From NCBI GenBank assembly GCA_039923855.1, contig JBDTBW010000019.1, positions 1 through 64,000 of the forward strand: a stretch of DNA of 64,000 nt, given 5' to 3'. The notes beneath the pieces are model-generated. The model searched no databases. It was given only the letters and a program-made list of their open reading frames with translations, and had not been told where the DNA came from. The position numbers and the translations under genes are program-made. This document shows, piece after piece, positions 50,973 to 58,570 of the stretch; the first letter of the stretch is position 1, and every line of letters begins with the position of its first letter. Source of the DNA: 66-474 sp039923855 (GTDB lineage: Bacteria > Pseudomonadota > Gammaproteobacteria > Xanthomonadales > Rhodanobacteraceae).

Positions 50973-52004
50973 ATGAACTGTCCCAATTGTCATCAGGAAA
51001 ATGTCGGCGGCGCACATTTCTGCGCGCAATGCGGCGCGGCGTTTTCCGTTGCACCCGCCGCCGTTCCAACAGCCGTGGCACCCACGCCCATTCCGGCAAC
51101 GACTACCCCGGCGGCCGGCACATCCGGCGGCAACCGCACCGCACTGATCGTGCTGGGTGTGATCTTCGGCGTGTTGCTGCTGTTCGTGGTCGGCATTTAC
51201 ACCGCCTTCCACATGGTTGCGAACAAGGTGCGCGCGCTTGCCGGTGGTGACGCTCAAACCACGGCACAGTCGCAAGACGCCTCCTCGAACGACGCCGGCA
51301 CGCAGCAAGGCGCGGCGGTCACCGGCAACGTGATCGGCAACGTGCTCGGCACCGACGCCAAGGGCAAGTCCGATATCGGCAACGCGTTGAACAACATGAC
51401 GCAGGCCGGCGCGCAGATCGAGCAACACGACAAGGCGACCGGCAATACCAACGGCACGCCGGACGCGGCCGACACGCAACAGGCGATGGGCGCGGCGGGC
51501 GGTCTGTTGAGCGCGCTCGGTCATTCGCTGGGCGGCGCGCATCGGCACGACCCTGTCGATTTCCACACGCTGGAAACGCTGCTGCCCTCTTCGCTGCCCG
51601 GCATGCAGCGCGGCACGCCGCTAGGCAACGCCGATCAGGCGATGGGCATCAAGGCCACCTCGGCCGAGGTCGATTTCAACGGCCCCAACAACGCCCGCAT
51701 CAATGTGTCGATCAAGGATGCGGCGGCGATGTCCGGTCTCGCCGGCCTGGCCGAGATGGCGAATTCGAACGAATCCGAGCAAGGCGACAACTACGAGAAG
51801 AACGAAACGATTGGTGGCTACAGCGTGCACGAGAAGTGGGACGCATCCAGCAAACATGGCGAGTTGTCGCTGATCGTCGCCAAACGCTACGGGGTGGACG
51901 TGCACGGCGACAACGTGGACATGGATGCGTTGAAGAACGCCTTGGCGCAAGTCGATCTCGGCAAGCTGGAATCGATGAAAGACGCCAATCCGCAGGCGCA
52001 ATAA
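50973..52004 (+). CDS. zinc-ribbon membrane protein
   Basis: A 343-residue protein starting with a zinc ribbon (CPNC...CAQC, residues 3-21), an Ala/Pro/Thr linker, one membrane helix (ALIVLGVIFGVLLLFVVGIY) and a large Asn/Gly/Ala-rich external part with a C-terminal domain (TIGGYSVHEKWDASSKHGEL). The topology is likely zinc ribbon inside, domain outside. Function unknown; family is common in Xanthomonadales. Confidence 0.65.
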   Translation: MNCPNCHQENVGGAHFCAQCGAAFSVAPAAVPTAVAPTPIPATTTPAAGTSGGNRTALIVLGVIFGVLLLFVVGIYTAFHMVANKVRALAGGDAQTTAQSQDASSNDAGTQQGAAVTGNVIGNVLGTDAKGKSDIGNALNNMTQAGAQIEQHDKATGNTNGTPDAADTQQAMGAAGGLLSALGHSLGGAHRHDPVDFHTLETLLPSSLPGMQRGTPLGNADQAMGIKATSAEVDFNGPNNARINVSIKDAAAMSGLAGLAEMANSNESEQGDNYEKNETIGGYSVHEKWDASSKHGELSLIVAKRYGVDVHGDNVDMDALKNALAQVDLGKLESMKDANPQAQ

Positions 52005-52035
52005 GGAATCCAAAAACCCTCAGGGAATCACGACA

Positions 52036-52461
52036 ATGAATATCCGCCTACACATTGTCATCGCACTTGCGCTGCTCGCACCGCTTGCCGCGTGCCAACG
52101 CGCGCACACCGCGGCGACATTGCCGATGATCGACTGGCGCACCAGCCCGCTCGATCTGAACCTGCGCGGCATGAACGGCAAGAGTTATTTGTTCCGCTGC
52201 CCCGCCGGCAAGCCCGCGCCGGAGTCGGTGACCGGCAGCGGCGTTTACACCGATGCCTCGTCGATCTGCGCCACCGCCGCGCATGCCGGCGCGATCGACG
52301 CGCAACATGGCGGCTTGGTGATGATCCAGATATTGCCGGGCCAGAACGACTATCACGGCACGATGCAGAACTTCATCCGCAGCGCGGATTACGCGCGCGC
52401 GTGGGGTGGCAGCTTCGCGGTGCTGTCGGCCGCGGACTTCCACGCGGACAAGGCCCAATAG
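52036..52461 (+). CDS. LCCL-domain lipoprotein
   Basis: A 141-residue lipoprotein (signal with lipobox LAAC). The mature part carries an LCCL-like domain: SGVYTDASSICATAAHAG, then GGLVMIQILPG and the paired Cys (RCPAG). LCCL domains bind lipids or carbohydrates in eukaryotes and occur in bacterial envelope proteins. It is followed directly by the PQPIPPGH gene group. Confidence 0.7.
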   Translation: MNIRLHIVIALALLAPLAACQRAHTAATLPMIDWRTSPLDLNLRGMNGKSYLFRCPAGKPAPESVTGSGVYTDASSICATAAHAGAIDAQHGGLVMIQILPGQNDYHGTMQNFIRSADYARAWGGSFAVLSAADFHADKAQ

Positions 52462-52503
52462 GCGCCGCGTCTTTTTTCGATGCACCCACCCAAGGAGACA
52501 TCC

Positions 52504-53325
52504 ATGAAAACGTCAACCATCAATCGCAATGCCGTCACATCACGAATTTTCGTGGCGCCGCATCCAGCTCGGAGATTGGCGATCGCCTGCGCGGTGTTAG
52601 GCGCGGCGCTCGTCGCGCAAGGCGCCGGCGCGCAGTACGTCAAGAAATACGGCAACGTGCAGCAAGCGCAGCCGATCCATCTGGCGGCTTGCCCACCCGG
52701 ACACGGGCGAAACCAATATGGTCAATGCGTTCCACTCCAGCGGCAGCCCGCCAAGCCTCCGCAACCATACGAAGCGAAAACTTTTGCCCACTCCTCCGAC
52801 TCGTATACGCACGTCGGCAAGCATCATTCGCCCACGCCGATCTACAAGGCGCGCGCGCAAGGTTTTCAGGGGCCGGCTGGTCCCGGTCCGCGGCACGCGA
52901 CCGGCAGTTCGGAAAGCAAGTCCGGCAGCCACGGCATCATTTTCGTCGGCGGCCATTCGTCGAGCAGGCTCGACAAAGCCGCGTTGAACCCGCAGCCGAT
53001 CCCACCGGGGCATGTCTTCAAAGCTCAAGCGCAGGCGCAGGCATCCCAAGCGAAATACAGTGCGGTCTCAACTGCGATGCCGGTGACGCAGATGTCACAA
53101 CACTCAGGGGCGCCGCGCATGCAAAGCCGATCCCACACCGGTCAAATTGGGGTTCTCATCGCTCCCCCCAGGAGTTTCATCATCGACAACCCTCCTTGCC
53201 TCCCCCACCAGCCCTGCACTGTGTCCAATATGTGCTCAGACGTACACGTCTTACCTTGCCAGTGCGGGCCACTCCCAGGTGGACAGCTGGAGGGATGCAC
53301 CGGAGTAGTGATTCCCAACAACTGA
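52504..53325 (+). CDS. exported ALNPQPIPPGH-motif protein, copy 1
   Basis: A 273-residue protein, signal peptide to about residue 45 (ATG 52504 with AAGGAG). A conserved block reads SPTPIYKARAQGFQGP, then HGIIFVGGHSSSRLDKAALN followed by PQPIPPGH. The C-terminal third adds a Cys-rich tail (about 8 Cys, e.g. PPCLPHQPC). The block recurs in the next two genes, so the three form a tandem family. Function unknown. Confidence 0.65.
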   Translation: MKTSTINRNAVTSRIFVAPHPARRLAIACAVLGAALVAQGAGAQYVKKYGNVQQAQPIHLAACPPGHGRNQYGQCVPLQRQPAKPPQPYEAKTFAHSSDSYTHVGKHHSPTPIYKARAQGFQGPAGPGPRHATGSSESKSGSHGIIFVGGHSSSRLDKAALNPQPIPPGHVFKAQAQAQASQAKYSAVSTAMPVTQMSQHSGAPRMQSRSHTGQIGVLIAPPRSFIIDNPPCLPHQPCTVSNMCSDVHVLPCQCGPLPGGQLEGCTGVVIPNN

Positions 53326-53405
53326 TTGCACCGAATTCCACATCCCGACGCGTCGATCGAAAAAACCGGTCATTGAACATTCCCTTCCGTCACAAGGAGC
53401 AAATC

Positions 53406-53915
53406 ATGAACACCTTTTCTTCGCAGCGCGGCACTGTCCTCGTCTGCGCGTTGTTCGCCACGGCGCCCTTTGCGCAAGGCGCGGCGGCGGCGGATTGTCC
53501 ACCCGGTTATTCCTTCCAACCAGGGTCGGGGTGCGTTCCAACGCGCGCACCGCGGCCGCAGCAGCGGCCACCGCTGCATCGGTACGAAGCGAAATCTCTG
53601 GACAATTCTTCGGTCTCGTATGGGCTCGCCAATAAACCTCATTCGCCCACGCCGATCTACAAGGCACGCCAGCAAGGTTTTCAGGGGCCGATCGGCCCCG
53701 GCCCGCGGCGCGCAAGCGATCAAGCCTCGGGTGGAACGCACGGCATCATTTTTGTCGGTGGGCATTCGGCAAGCAGACTCGACAAGGCCGCGTTGAACCC
53801 GCAACCGATTCCGCCGGGGCATGCCTTGCACAAGCCGCCGCCAGGCGCACCGATCGAAAAAACCCGGCATAAAAAAACCCCTCATTGGGATCTCACCAAA
53901 AACAATGGAGTCTGA
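53406..53915 (+). CDS. exported ALNPQPIPPGH-motif protein, copy 2
   Basis: A 169-residue paralogue of 52504: signal peptide, CPPGYSFQPGSGC, SPTPIYKARQQGFQGP and HGIIFVGGHSASRLDKAALN followed by PQPIPPGHAL. The Cys tail of copy 1 is missing. Good ribosome site (AAGGAG). Confidence 0.65.
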   Translation: MNTFSSQRGTVLVCALFATAPFAQGAAAADCPPGYSFQPGSGCVPTRAPRPQQRPPLHRYEAKSLDNSSVSYGLANKPHSPTPIYKARQQGFQGPIGPGPRRASDQASGGTHGIIFVGGHSASRLDKAALNPQPIPPGHALHKPPPGAPIEKTRHKKTPHWDLTKNNGV

Positions 53916-53917
53916 TC

Positions 53918-54178
53918 ATGAACACCATTCCATCGCTACGCGGCATCGTTATCGTCGAACGGAAAATCGTCGATCCTAACAAGGTCGCGTCGGTGACCGG
54001 CCCAGGCCCGCGTCACGATGCCGGCGGCACGCACGGCATCATCCTTGTCGGCGGTCATTCGCAAAGCAGGATCGACCACGACAAGGCCGCGCTGAACCCA
54101 CAACCGATCCCGCCGGGGCATGCGCTGCGTCGGATCCCCGATCCAGGTTCGCCGATCGAAAAGAAGATCGGTCATTGA
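53918..54178 (+). CDS. ALNPQPIPPGH-motif protein, copy 3 (short)
   Basis: An 86-residue protein carrying only the conserved block (HGIILVGGHSQSRIDHDKAA then LNPQPIPPGHAL), with no signal peptide. It may be a truncated member or a cytoplasmic version. Separated by 2 bp from copy 2. Confidence 0.6.
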   Translation: MNTIPSLRGIVIVERKIVDPNKVASVTGPGPRHDAGGTHGIILVGGHSQSRIDHDKAALNPQPIPPGHALRRIPDPGSPIEKKIGH

Positions 54179-54203
54179 ACAACCACACAAAGGGAAAAAC
54201 GCC

Positions 54204-55241
54204 ATGAACACTCCGATCAAACGCAACATCGCCCTCGCCTGCGCATTGGGCGCGCTCGCCGCATGCTCACAAGGCGCGCCGACTTCCGAAAATGGCAACG
54301 CGCCTTTGAACTCCGCATCCGGCACGGCACTGGCGTCTTCTGGCGAACCAGCTGCCGCACCGACAATTTCCGGCAATGTCTGCGATCTGAAATTGTTGAC
54401 CGCTGCCGATCTCGTCGGTGTGCTCGACAAGCCAGTGACCGGCACCAAGCCGCTCAAGGGCGACGCGCAGACTTGTTTTTTTACCACCGGCGACGATCCG
54501 GGCGCGCCGCAGTTGTCGGTCGGCTTGCGCGGGGGACTGGGTCGCGACACGATCACCTCGTTCACATCCGGCCATATGGATCAGTACAGCAAATGGGAAC
54601 CATTGGCCGGCGTCGGCGACGGCGCAGTGTGGGTTCCACAATTGCATGAAGTGGAGGCGCAGCAGGACGACGTGCTGTGCGACATCAAGCCGGATGGCTT
54701 GAGCGTGACGCTGGGCAACGGTGCGGCACAAGAGAAACTCGGCGCGCTGTGCAACACGATTTTCACGCGGTTGCACTTGCCGCAATCGGCAACCGCAGCA
54801 AACGTCCACCCGGTTCCAGGCGGCAACATTGTCCAGACCGCTTGCGAGAAAGATATTGCTCCCGCCGATGTCGCTGGCATTCTCACCGCGCCGGTGGTCA
54901 AGCAGGACAGCACGCTCAACCCGCAATCATGTTCCTACCACGCCGCTGCGGGCGCGACGGTCACGATCACTCTCGCCAACGGCGATGACGGCAAGTCCAC
55001 CTGGGATACCTCGAGCAACCCTGCGAACGGCCGCATGGATTCACTGGCGGGCGTCGGCGAGCGCGCCTTGCAGGGCCGCGCAGGCACGCTGGTCGTGGCG
55101 CGTAAGGGCGACCTGGTATGCAGCGTCGACGTCACCGGCACCGATAATACCAACGGCATAAAAGTCATCACCACCGATCGCGGCACGGCGCTTGCCGACA
55201 AGCTCGGCGCGTTGTGCAACAAGGTTTTTGCTGCGCGCTGA
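54204..55241 (+). CDS. lipoprotein with two copies of the family A domain
   Basis: A 345-residue lipoprotein (signal with LAAC). Two tandem domains of about 140 residues, each with a Cys start (VCDLKLLTAADLVGVLDKPV and ACEKDIAPADVAGILTAPVV), a central LAGVG segment, and an ending GALCNTIF or GALCNKVFAAR. The same domain occurs singly at 55325, 56407 and probably 57594. No known function. It opens an alternating array of two families. Confidence 0.6.
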   Translation: MNTPIKRNIALACALGALAACSQGAPTSENGNAPLNSASGTALASSGEPAAAPTISGNVCDLKLLTAADLVGVLDKPVTGTKPLKGDAQTCFFTTGDDPGAPQLSVGLRGGLGRDTITSFTSGHMDQYSKWEPLAGVGDGAVWVPQLHEVEAQQDDVLCDIKPDGLSVTLGNGAAQEKLGALCNTIFTRLHLPQSATAANVHPVPGGNIVQTACEKDIAPADVAGILTAPVVKQDSTLNPQSCSYHAAAGATVTITLANGDDGKSTWDTSSNPANGRMDSLAGVGERALQGRAGTLVVARKGDLVCSVDVTGTDNTNGIKVITTDRGTALADKLGALCNKVFAAR

Positions 55242-55324
55242 AATGGGCGAGATCTGCAACAAGCCTAACGCGCAAGTGCCCGCGGGCGTCAAATGATCGC
55301 GTCCCAGTTTCCAAGGAGAACACC

Positions 55325-55843
55325 ATGACTCGCCACAACCGCTTTACGCTTTCCGCACTAACCATCGCATTGTCGGTGAGCGCGCTGGGCGTCGCGCCAA
55401 CGCGGACCGCTTTTGCAGCGGATGCACCCGCAGCGCCGCCCGATGCCTGCAAGGTGTTGAGCGCCAAGGATGCGCAACCGCTTTTGAAAAAACCCATCGT
55501 GAAGACCGGGCCGCTGTTCGCCGGAACCGGTTGCCGCTTCGAAACCGCCAATGGCAGCTACGTCGACATCGAGACGGGCTATGGAGCGGTCGCGCAGCAA
55601 TTCGTCTACCCCTTGGGACATACCGGACCGCAGGGACCGCCGGCCACGCTGCCGCTCGCGGGCATTGGCGACAAGGCCAAGATGGCCAAGAACGGCAATG
55701 GCGTCGTCGCGGTCAAGGGCCAGGTCAGTTGCGGCGCGAGCGAAGGCGGCATCGACTGGCCGGAGCAGACCGAGCCGGCGCGCCAGAAGGCGCAGGCGCA
55801 ACAACTCGGCGCGCTCTGCAACAAATTCTTCGCAGCACACTAG
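55325..55843 (+). CDS. exported family A protein
   Basis: A 172-residue protein with signal peptide (SALTIALSVSALGVAPTRT, cut near AFA) and one family A domain: DACKVLSAKDAQPLLKKPIV, CRFETANGSYVDIETGYG, PLAGIGDKAKMAK and GALCNKFFAAH at the end. Followed after 11 bp by a family B gene. Confidence 0.6.
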   Translation: MTRHNRFTLSALTIALSVSALGVAPTRTAFAADAPAAPPDACKVLSAKDAQPLLKKPIVKTGPLFAGTGCRFETANGSYVDIETGYGAVAQQFVYPLGHTGPQGPPATLPLAGIGDKAKMAKNGNGVVAVKGQVSCGASEGGIDWPEQTEPARQKAQAQQLGALCNKFFAAH

Positions 55844-55854
55844 GAGAAAGGATC

Positions 55855-56382
55855 ATGTTCCGCTCAAGCCGTTTCACGCTTTCCGTTCTTGCCGCTGTCT
55901 TGTTCGCGAACGTTCTTGCCACAAGGCCGGTGAGCGCAGAGGACGCCTCCTGCCAGCCGGTGGTGAGCGCCATGATGAAGCTGGCAAACACCTCCTACCA
56001 CGCTTCAATCACCTTCGATGGCAAACCTGGCGGTGATGAAATTTATACGACAACGGCGATTTACCGTGGTCTAGCTGGCCATTGGGGGAAAATTCCAGCG
56101 TCGCCGCAGGAACGTATCGACGCCAATCGGGCAGTCGGCGCTTCGTTGTCGAACTGTCATCAAATTCGGAAGGAAGTCGTCGATGGCCAGTCGGCGACGG
56201 TCTATGCCGCGCAGACGCACACCGCATCGCCCCCTAGCAGCGGCGATATACAGATGTGGATCGGTCAATCACGCGGCTTGCCATTGAAGGTCGAGTCAAA
56301 CGTGCAGATGTTCGGCAAGAAATCGCATACGTCCCAGCGGTATGACTACAACAATGTGCAGCCGCCCGCTGGCGTCAAATAA
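55855..56382 (+). CDS. exported family B protein, copy 1
   Basis: A 175-residue protein: signal peptide, then ASCQPVVSAMMKLANTSYH, EIYTTTAIYRGLAGHW, KIPASPQERIDA, VYAAQTHTAS and YDYNNVQPPAGVK at the C-terminus. Its paralogue at 57043 shares all these blocks. No known family. Confidence 0.6.
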   Translation: MFRSSRFTLSVLAAVLFANVLATRPVSAEDASCQPVVSAMMKLANTSYHASITFDGKPGGDEIYTTTAIYRGLAGHWGKIPASPQERIDANRAVGASLSNCHQIRKEVVDGQSATVYAAQTHTASPPSSGDIQMWIGQSRGLPLKVESNVQMFGKKSHTSQRYDYNNVQPPAGVK

Positions 56383-56406
56383 TCAATCCATCGGGAGAAT
56401 AATGTC

Positions 56407-56985
56407 ATGCCACGCCTACAACCACGATGTGTTGCACTGGCGATCGCGTTATGCGCCAGCGCTGCTTGTTCGCAAACGTCCACCAGCCCGACCACTGCGA
56501 ACGGCAGCGACGCCGTCGCTGCATCCGCGCTCACGTCCGATGATGCGGCTGGCAACGGCCCTGCGCCGCTCGACTGCAAGATCTTTGCCCCGGGCGACGT
56601 TGCCAGCATCTTCACCGTTCCCACCAAGGTCAGCCACGATTCAATTCGAAACGGTTGCACCTTCGAAACCGCCGATGGCGGCAGCCTCAATATCAACACC
56701 GGCAGCTATGACGACGCGAATTTCTCGTTGCCGTGGGACGACGTCACCAAGAGTTCCGATAGCACCAATTACCTGCCCTTGTCGGGCGTGGGCGATCAGG
56801 CTTTTTTCCAGAAAAAAAGCGGCACCGAGTTCTTCAGCAAGAAGGGCGATCTCTATTGCATCGTTTCGATGACCGCTATCGATCAGGCGGATCAGGCCAG
56901 CGTCTACCACATCGCCGAACAGAGCGCGGAAGAACGCGGCAGGGCGCTCGGCGCGTTGTGCAACAAGGCTTTTGCGGCCCACTGA
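56407..56985 (+). CDS. family A protein, lipoprotein-like
   Basis: A 192-residue protein with a lipobox-like start (LCASAAC, imperfect), then a Ser/Thr linker and one family A domain (CKIFAPGDVASIFTVPTKV, LSGVGDQAFF, GALCNKAFAAH). It is a close paralogue of 57594 in the N-terminal part. Confidence 0.6.
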   Translation: MPRLQPRCVALAIALCASAACSQTSTSPTTANGSDAVAASALTSDDAAGNGPAPLDCKIFAPGDVASIFTVPTKVSHDSIRNGCTFETADGGSLNINTGSYDDANFSLPWDDVTKSSDSTNYLPLSGVGDQAFFQKKSGTEFFSKKGDLYCIVSMTAIDQADQASVYHIAEQSAEERGRALGALCNKAFAAH

Positions 56986-57042
56986 CGAGCCTTTCTAGCC
57001 AGCGACAAGTAACCACCACTGAAACTCAACCGGAGAAAAACC

Positions 57043-57567
57043 ATGTCGCACTATCGCATTCTGTCCTTTTCCACGCTGGCCGCCGCTGTGCTCGCCGCGG
57101 GTTTTGTCGCCGCGCCCGCGCGCGCCGACGACGCATCCTGCAAGCCGGTTCTGGATGCCATTACCAAGGCCACCAGAACTCCATATCACGAGTTCGCCAC
57201 CACAGGCGGAAAATCCTTCGAGAAGATTTACACGACCACCGCGTTGTACGTAGGCAGCAACGGTCACTGGGTAAAGATGCCCGCGTCACCGCAGGACCTG
57301 ATCGATGCCCTGCGTGAATCCGGCGCCATGTTCACGGAGTGCAAATCATTGCGCACGGAGATGGTCGCTGGGCAAGCCGCGACGGTCTACGCCGCGCGCG
57401 AGCGTTTGACCTCGGTCGGCGAGGACGACCATTCGCAATTCTGGATAGGCAATGCCAGCGGCCTGCCGCTGAAGAGCGAATCGGACAGCCAACATGGCGG
57501 CCAACCATCGCATGTCTCCCCGCGCTTCACCTACGATAACGTGCAGCCGCCCGCAGGCGTACAGTAA
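57043..57567 (+). CDS. exported family B protein, copy 2
   Basis: A 174-residue paralogue of 55855: ASCKPVLDAITKATRTPYHE, KIYTTTALYVGSNGHWVKMP, ASPQDLIDA, AATVYAARE and YDNVQPPAGVQ. The alternation A-B-A-B-A at 55325-58169 shows tandem duplication of an A-B pair. Confidence 0.6.
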   Translation: MSHYRILSFSTLAAAVLAAGFVAAPARADDASCKPVLDAITKATRTPYHEFATTGGKSFEKIYTTTALYVGSNGHWVKMPASPQDLIDALRESGAMFTECKSLRTEMVAGQAATVYAARERLTSVGEDDHSQFWIGNASGLPLKSESDSQHGGQPSHVSPRFTYDNVQPPAGVQ

Positions 57568-57593
57568 TCGAATCCCGTCAGGGGAGAGCAGTC

Positions 57594-58169
57594 ATGTCAC
57601 GTGTGCAACCACAATGGGTCGCTCTGGCGATCGTGCTGTGCGCGGCCGGTGCGTGCTCGCAGGCTTCCACCAGCCAGGCCGCCACGGACGGCCGCGATGC
57701 CGCCGCCGCTTCCACACCCCCGAATACAACGTCGGACACGTCCAAGTCCGCTGTCAACGCCAAAACCTTCTGCGCGAAACAGCAGCCCGCGGTGCAGCCG
57801 CTGGTGAAAGTTCCGCTCGTCTTGTTCAAGGCCAGCGACAGCAACTCCGAAAAAGAGATGCACATGGGCGAGAACGACTTCGTCGATTGCGATTTCCGGC
57901 AGCAGAACACCCAAATCAACGTCAGCCTGCACGATGACAGCGATCACACGCTTTTCGACGACTCCGATGAAAAAGGTTACGCGCCATTGGCCGGGTTCGG
58001 CGACAAGGCGCGCTATTCCGTCAAAGGGGCGATGGGCATGCGCTGGGTCGACGTGGTGCGCGACTCTGGCGCATGCGAAGCGCGTCTGACGATGGACGAC
58101 GGCCAGATCAATGGCGACTGGAAACAGACCGCCGGAAAGATGTGCGATGCCGCCTTCGCGGCGCGGTGA
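57594..58169 (+). CDS. family A protein, diverged
   Basis: A 191-residue protein; start MSRVQPQWVALAIVLCAAGA is nearly the same as in 56407. The domain is diverged (FCAKQQPAVQPLVKVPLVL, LAGFGDKARYS, MCDAAFAAR) but keeps the Cys and ending. Last gene of the exported-protein run. Confidence 0.6.
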   Translation: MSRVQPQWVALAIVLCAAGACSQASTSQAATDGRDAAAASTPPNTTSDTSKSAVNAKTFCAKQQPAVQPLVKVPLVLFKASDSNSEKEMHMGENDFVDCDFRQQNTQINVSLHDDSDHTLFDDSDEKGYAPLAGFGDKARYSVKGAMGMRWVDVVRDSGACEARLTMDDGQINGDWKQTAGKMCDAAFAAR

Positions 58170-58570
58170 GCGGGGGACGAAGTTGCACTCGAATAGTCGT
58201 GCTTAGTATTTGATTTCAAAAGATCACTGCAAAGCGATCTGTGAAAGTTACGCGCAAAGTTACTCCCAGATTGGGCCTGATACCTCGGCTGACTGGCGCC
58301 AGCTTAGGGCTCTGCGCCCGACACGCATGAATCGACAAGTGTTTCGTGGACGCCTCATGGGCTATGAGCGCCGATCCGCCCAAGGCGGAGGGCAACAGCA
58401 GACCGAATCGGTTCGAATGTCGATCCACGACGCGGCTTACTGCGGCCACCGCTGCGAGCCCCGCGCGAATAGCGCACCGGTACCAATTCTATCTCAGGAT
58501 TTGCGACCAGCGCGGTGTATCGTCCTAAACGCACGGCCCATGTAAAAACAGCGCCCCAAGGGGGCTTCGA
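58170..58570. other. gap before cas3
   Basis: No convincing gene. A direct repeat AAAGTTAC occurs at 58244-58251 and 58256-58263 (12-bp period), and a GCCCC-aa-GGGGGC hairpin just before cas3. The cas promoter and its control sites presumably lie here. Confidence 0.5.

Noticed and set aside
58210..58560. Small plus-strand frames before cas3 as genes
   Set aside because: They overlap in several frames, lack ribosome sites and give no known protein features.
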